Source of the DNA: Sutterella sp.
GTDB lineage: Bacteria; Pseudomonadota; Gammaproteobacteria; Burkholderiales; Burkholderiaceae_F
Length of the DNA stretch: 9,347 nucleotides
Assembly (NCBI GenBank): GCA_019410445.1
Contig: DXSO01000066.1
Span: 1 to 9,347, forward strand
Direction: 5' to 3'
The notes beneath the pieces were generated by a model. The model was not told the origin of the DNA. It saw nothing but the letters and a program-made list of their open reading frames with translations, and did no database searches. Position numbers and translations under genes: made by a program. Each line of letters starts with the position of its first letter. Position 1 is the first letter of the stretch. This document shows positions 6,038 to 9,347 of the stretch, piece by piece.

Positions 6038-7414
6038 ATGCTTTCTGAAAAAGATCCAATCATTGCTCGAAGCAGCGCTCCCGGACGCGGCGGCATCGGT
6101 GTCGTACGCATCTCCGGCTCTAATGAACATGTGAGCTATATTTCACATGTTTTATTTCCGAAAAAAACTTTGGTTCCCCGTTACGCCCATCTGCTTCCCG
6201 TAAAGGATATCGACGGAAACCTTATTGATAACGCCATCATTATTCATTTTCAGGCCCCCGGGTCTTATACCGGTGAAGACGTATTGGAAATACAAGCTCA
6301 CGGCGGTCCTGCACTCCAACAAATGATTCTTGAGCGTTGCCTGCAGGCAGGGAAAAAAGTTGGCCTACGATTAGCGGAGCCGGGAGAATTCACAAAAAGA
6401 GCATACCTCAACAACCGTATGGACCTAGCTCAAGCCGAAGCGGTTGCCGACCTCATTGAAGCCAATTCCAGTGCTGCAGTACGAGCTGCCGCAAGGTCTC
6501 TCCAAGGAGAATTTTCAAAGCGCATCCAACACATCAATGCCGATCTCTTAGAGCTTCGCGCCTATATTGAAGCCACCATTGACTTTCCCGAGGAGGAAAT
6601 TGATTTTATTGAAAGCGGTCATGTAAACGAGCGAGTCAATGCCATACTTGAAAAACTCGTCAAGCTGCAAAATGCAGCCATGAGGGGAAAAGTCCTTCGA
6701 GAAGGATTGACCGTTGTGCTTGCCGGTGCACCAAACGTAGGTAAGAGCTCACTGATGAATGCACTTGCATGCGAGGATGTTGCAATTGTTACCGATGTTG
6801 CAGGTACGACTCGAGACCGCATCTCGCACACCATTCATCTTGACGGTCTCGCCGTCAATCTAATTGATACTGCAGGTATTCGTAAAACAGACGATAAAGT
6901 GGAGCAAATCGGCATAGAACGAACTCTTCAGTCTGTTGAAAATGCCGATATCGTTCTATTGCTCAAGAGTGCAGATCAACACGAATCAGCTGCAGAAGCC
7001 GAAGCGCTGGCACTCATTCTTCCGAGACTAAGAGAAGGGGTCGAGTTTCTTCACATCTTCAATAAAATTGACCTTCTGCCTAGCGAACACCTCATCCAAT
7101 CCTCAAATATTTGTCTATCCGCCAAAACAGGACAAGGCGTAGATGAGCTGATCTGTCGTCTAAAAACTATTGCTGGAGAAAACGAAAGTGATGAGGGAGA
7201 TTTCTTAGCTCGCACTCGTCACCTGGATTGTCTAGCTCGTGCTGCAGATCATCTCAAGATTATTTCAGGCAATGCAGTCGGTCGTTCTGTTGGTCTGGAT
7301 ATTGCAGCAGAGGAACTACGGTTGGCGGGAAATGCTTTAGGAGAAATCGTCGGAGAAACAACGTCGGATAATCTTCTCGGCATGATTTTCTCTAAATTCT
7401 GCATCGGAAAATAA
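6038..7414 (+). CDS. mnmE: tRNA modification GTPase MnmE
   Basis: MnmE (TrmE/ThdF) is the GTPase that works with MnmG on C5 of tRNA wobble uridine, using a methylene-tetrahydrofolate-derived carbon. The 458-aa product has the normal length and domain order: an N-terminal folate-binding domain (SAPGRGGIGVVRISG, 13-27; AEPGEFTKRAYLNNRMDLAQAEAV, about 113-136), a helical domain split around an inserted G domain, and the C-terminal FCIGK. G-domain motifs are G1 GAPNVGKSS (230-238), the G2 region DVAGTTRD (253-260), G3 DTAG (277-280), G4 NKID (342-345) and G5 SAK (361-363). The catalytic Cys is Cys455. No clear Shine-Dalgarno precedes the ATG, but the N-terminus matches the family. It is transcribed opposite to yidC and mnmG, which is unusual; it converges on yidC at a shared terminator. 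Confidence 0.97.
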   Translation: MLSEKDPIIARSSAPGRGGIGVVRISGSNEHVSYISHVLFPKKTLVPRYAHLLPVKDIDGNLIDNAIIIHFQAPGSYTGEDVLEIQAHGGPALQQMILERCLQAGKKVGLRLAEPGEFTKRAYLNNRMDLAQAEAVADLIEANSSAAVRAAARSLQGEFSKRIQHINADLLELRAYIEATIDFPEEEIDFIESGHVNERVNAILEKLVKLQNAAMRGKVLREGLTVVLAGAPNVGKSSLMNALACEDVAIVTDVAGTTRDRISHTIHLDGLAVNLIDTAGIRKTDDKVEQIGIERTLQSVENADIVLLLKSADQHESAAEAEALALILPRLREGVEFLHIFNKIDLLPSEHLIQSSNICLSAKTGQGVDELICRLKTIAGENESDEGDFLARTRHLDCLARAADHLKIISGNAVGRSVGLDIAAEELRLAGNALGEIVGETTSDNLLGMIFSKFCIGK

Positions 7415-7563
7415 CACCTGAGAACTCACCTATCTTTGGCAAAAGATTGTTCCTCGCTGCCTCCACACTTTTTTTCATCTCGTCAGAGGCATAGATCTTG
7501 AGGCGATCCCGTGCCAACAGTCAACCAACCCATACAGGTAACAATTCCATTCTTTGAGACAAC

Positions 7564-7599
7564 AAAAAAGGGAGCCCTCGGTGCAGGACTCCCTTTTTT
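7564..7599. terminator. Bidirectional terminator between mnmE and yidC
   Basis: AAAAAAGGGAG (7564-7574) pairs with CTCCCTTTTTT (7589-7599). Inside, one C/A mismatch is followed by CCT/AGG pairing around a 6-nt CGGTGC loop. The stem is flanked by A6 on the left and T8 on the right (7594-7601), so each strand has a U-tract after the GC stem. This fits the convergent mnmE and yidC genes. The 150 bp between the mnmE stop and this hairpin show no gene or other clear signal. Confidence 0.88.
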
Positions 7600-7617
7600 T
7601 TATTTTGATCCGAATGC

Positions 7618-9347
7618 TTAGTGATTTACTGCATTCAAACGTTTAGCACGCTCCTGTGCAATCTGCTTATTCACATACCATTGCTGAGCAATGGACAGCA
7701 CATTGTTAGTCAACCAGTAGAGCACCAAACCCGCCGGGAAGAAGAAGAACATCACACCAAAAACCAACGGCATAATGACCATCATTTTGGCCTGCATCGG
7801 ATCTGTCGGCGTCGGATTGAGTTTAATTTGCAGGAACATCGTTGCCATCATAATTGCCGGCAAAATGAACCATGGATCAGGACTGGCCAAATCGCTAACC
7901 CAACCCAACCAAGCAGAATCACGCAACTCAACAGAGGCCAACAACACCCAGTACAAAGCAAGGAATACCGGAATCTGCAGCAAAATCGGCAAACACCCGC
8001 CCACCGGATTAATCTTCTCCTTACGGTACAGCTCCATGATCGCTTGCTGGTAACGTTGCTTATCGTCACCATATTGTTCCTGCAAAGCCTTCATACGCGG
8101 CGTTACTTCCTTCATGCGAGCCATGGATTTGTAGCCCGCAGCGGAAATCGGATACAGAACCAACTTCACCAACAAGGTCAGCAGCACAATAGACCAGCCC
8201 CAATTTCCACACAAACCGTACATAAAGTTCAGAATGGAATAAATAGGCTTGGCAAGGAACGTCAGCCAACCGTAGTCAACAACCAAATCCAGCCCCTCTG
8301 CCAAGTACGACAAGCGAGCCTGATCTTGAGGTCCAACATACAACGTTGCAGCTGTGTTGATGGACTGCTTAGGCTCAACCGTTCCAAGTTTCAGAATCGA
8401 GCCAACAGCAAAGAGATTTTGATCGAGCTTCGAGGTGTAGAACTCGTGCTCATACTTACCAGTCTCACCGCGAACATCAGTCCAGGCAGAGATGAAGTAG
8501 TGCTGGATCATCGCAATCCAACCATTGTCACTCTTCGTCACATGACCAGACTTATCGCTGATATCGTCAAACGAGATCTTCTGGAATTTATCTTCTTCCG
8601 TATAGATCGCAGGTCCCGTATAGGTGTAGTAGAACGTACTTTGGCCTTCGGGTTTATTACCGTCGCGAGTCAACTGATAATAAATCGACGGACGAATACT
8701 TGATTCACCGTTATTGATCAGTTCATTGCGAACGATCACTGAATAACGACCATCCGAAAGCTCAAAACTCTTTCGAACAGTTACATTGCCGACAGTGCTC
8801 TCGAATGTGGCTGTGTGCACATTCACTTCACGACCCAATTCCTGATCCATACGTTTATCGGTCTTGGTACCAACGTATTTGAAAGAGGACTTGTGGTTGG
8901 GGAAGTCGCCGCCAATAAAACCACTCTGAGCCACATAAATGCTCTTGGGAGAAACATTGAAAAGCTCAATATTTGGACGGGGAGCCGGCTCCTTACCAAG
9001 AATCATTCCTGCAATACCGACCTCAGTCCAATCCGACTGTTGATATTCCTTCAGCAAAACAGCATGCGTAACAACCGCTCCGACCTCATCGATCGTAAGC
9101 TTGAGCATGTCATTGCTGACCTCAACAGGCTTGGCTGCATCCACCATGCCTTTAGCCACAGCTTCCGCTCCACTTCCCAAAGCTTCGGGAATGGCATCCG
9201 GAGTCTGACCAGCATCTGCAGACTGTTCAGTCTGCGTGGTTGTCGGTTCGCCGAAAAATGAGGGCTTTCCGTTGTAGACGTTCCAGTTATCCCACAGCAT
9301 GAAGCATGAGGCCACCAGAATCACCCACATGAGGGTACGTTGAAAAT
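7618..9347 (-). CDS. yidC: Membrane protein insertase YidC, 5' end cut by the window
   Basis: YidC inserts and folds inner-membrane proteins, alone or with SecYEG. The reading frame stays open to the right edge: before the internal Met at 9330 the codons read F-Q-R-T-L, preceded by a partial codon ending in AT. This matches the family start M-(D/N)-FQRT, so the true start should be only one or two codons outside and the Met at 9330 is internal. Numbered from that Met, the parts are TM1 (about 1-14), a polar linker (about 20-70), the beta-rich periplasmic domain (about 71-345), and the insertase core with NWGWSIVLLTLLVKLVLYP (376-394; Lys389 at the place of the E. coli TM2 Arg), the cytoplasmic hairpin SMARMKEVTPRMKALQEQYG (402-421), NPVGGCLPILLQIPVFLALY (441-460), and the last membrane segments (about 486-503, 518-540). 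The length fits a full-size proteobacterial YidC. Confidence 0.97.
   Translation of the reverse strand, partial: FQRTLMWVILVASCFMLWDNWNVYNGKPSFFGEPTTTQTEQSADAGQTPDAIPEALGSGAEAVAKGMVDAAKPVEVSNDMLKLTIDEVGAVVTHAVLLKEYQQSDWTEVGIAGMILGKEPAPRPNIELFNVSPKSIYVAQSGFIGGDFPNHKSSFKYVGTKTDKRMDQELGREVNVHTATFESTVGNVTVRKSFELSDGRYSVIVRNELINNGESSIRPSIYYQLTRDGNKPEGQSTFYYTYTGPAIYTEEDKFQKISFDDISDKSGHVTKSDNGWIAMIQHYFISAWTDVRGETGKYEHEFYTSKLDQNLFAVGSILKLGTVEPKQSINTAATLYVGPQDQARLSYLAEGLDLVVDYGWLTFLAKPIYSILNFMYGLCGNWGWSIVLLTLLVKLVLYPISAAGYKSMARMKEVTPRMKALQEQYGDDKQRYQQAIMELYRKEKINPVGGCLPILLQIPVFLALYWVLLASVELRDSAWLGWVSDLASPDPWFILPAIMMATMFLQIKLNPTPTDPMQAKMMVIMPLVFGVMFFFFPAGLVLYWLTNNVLSIAQQWYVNKQIAQERAKRLNAVNH

Noticed and set aside
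7415..7563. Possible small RNA or gene between mnmE and the terminator
   Set aside because: No promoter, stable fold or coding pattern stands out by eye; it is best described as a 3' untranslated spacer.
7621..8703. 360-aa open frame on the plus strand
   Set aside because: It is entirely antisense to yidC, has a His/Arg/Gln-rich composition with no domain, and is a shadow of the YidC codon pattern.
8815..9261. 148-aa open frame on the plus strand
   Set aside because: Antisense to the YidC periplasmic domain; no recognisable domain and no independent support.

Overview
The window looks like an origin-proximal chromosomal block from a beta-proteobacterium, most likely Burkholderiales with moderate G+C. 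The evidence is the gene set (yidC, mnmE, mnmG, rsmG), the YidC insertase core (a Lys where E. coli has the TM2 Arg), and three copies of the chromosomal centromere site parS. Genus and species cannot be fixed from the sequence alone. There are no tRNA, rRNA, CRISPR, transposase or phage genes.

Layout, left to right. Positions 45-704 (-) hold a MarC-family membrane protein with its own candidate promoter and Shine-Dalgarno. Positions 837-3403 (-) hold the mnmG-rsmG pair, translationally coupled by a GTGA overlap. Positions 3404-3923 are a gene-free, AT-rich gap of about 0.5 kb carrying three parS sites; the third sits in a perfect 28-bp palindrome. Positions 3924-5573 (+) hold thiC, a compact form, followed by a bidirectional hairpin terminator. 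Positions 5646-5957 (-) encode a small unrecognised protein with three predicted membrane segments. Positions 6038-7414 (+) hold mnmE. A second bidirectional terminator at 7564-7599 separates mnmE from the convergent yidC (7618 to the right edge, -), whose first one or two codons lie outside the window.

How the genes fit together. MnmE and MnmG are the two subunits that modify the wobble uridine (U34) of certain tRNAs. RsmG methylates 16S rRNA, and YidC inserts membrane proteins. In many gamma- and beta-proteobacteria these genes form a co-oriented series (rpmH-rnpA-yidC-mnmE, then mnmG-rsmG-parA-parB) near oriC. Here the order is kept, but mnmE points the opposite way from yidC and mnmG. A thiC gene and a small membrane-protein gene sit between mnmE and mnmG, and marC rather than parAB follows rsmG. 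The parS sites remain in the block although parA and parB are not visible.

Most of the content is ordinary housekeeping. The points most worth a second look are the parS cluster in the mnmG/thiC gap, the rearranged gene order, the compact thiC without a recognisable TPP riboswitch, and the orphan membrane protein. I found no convincing new multi-gene system.
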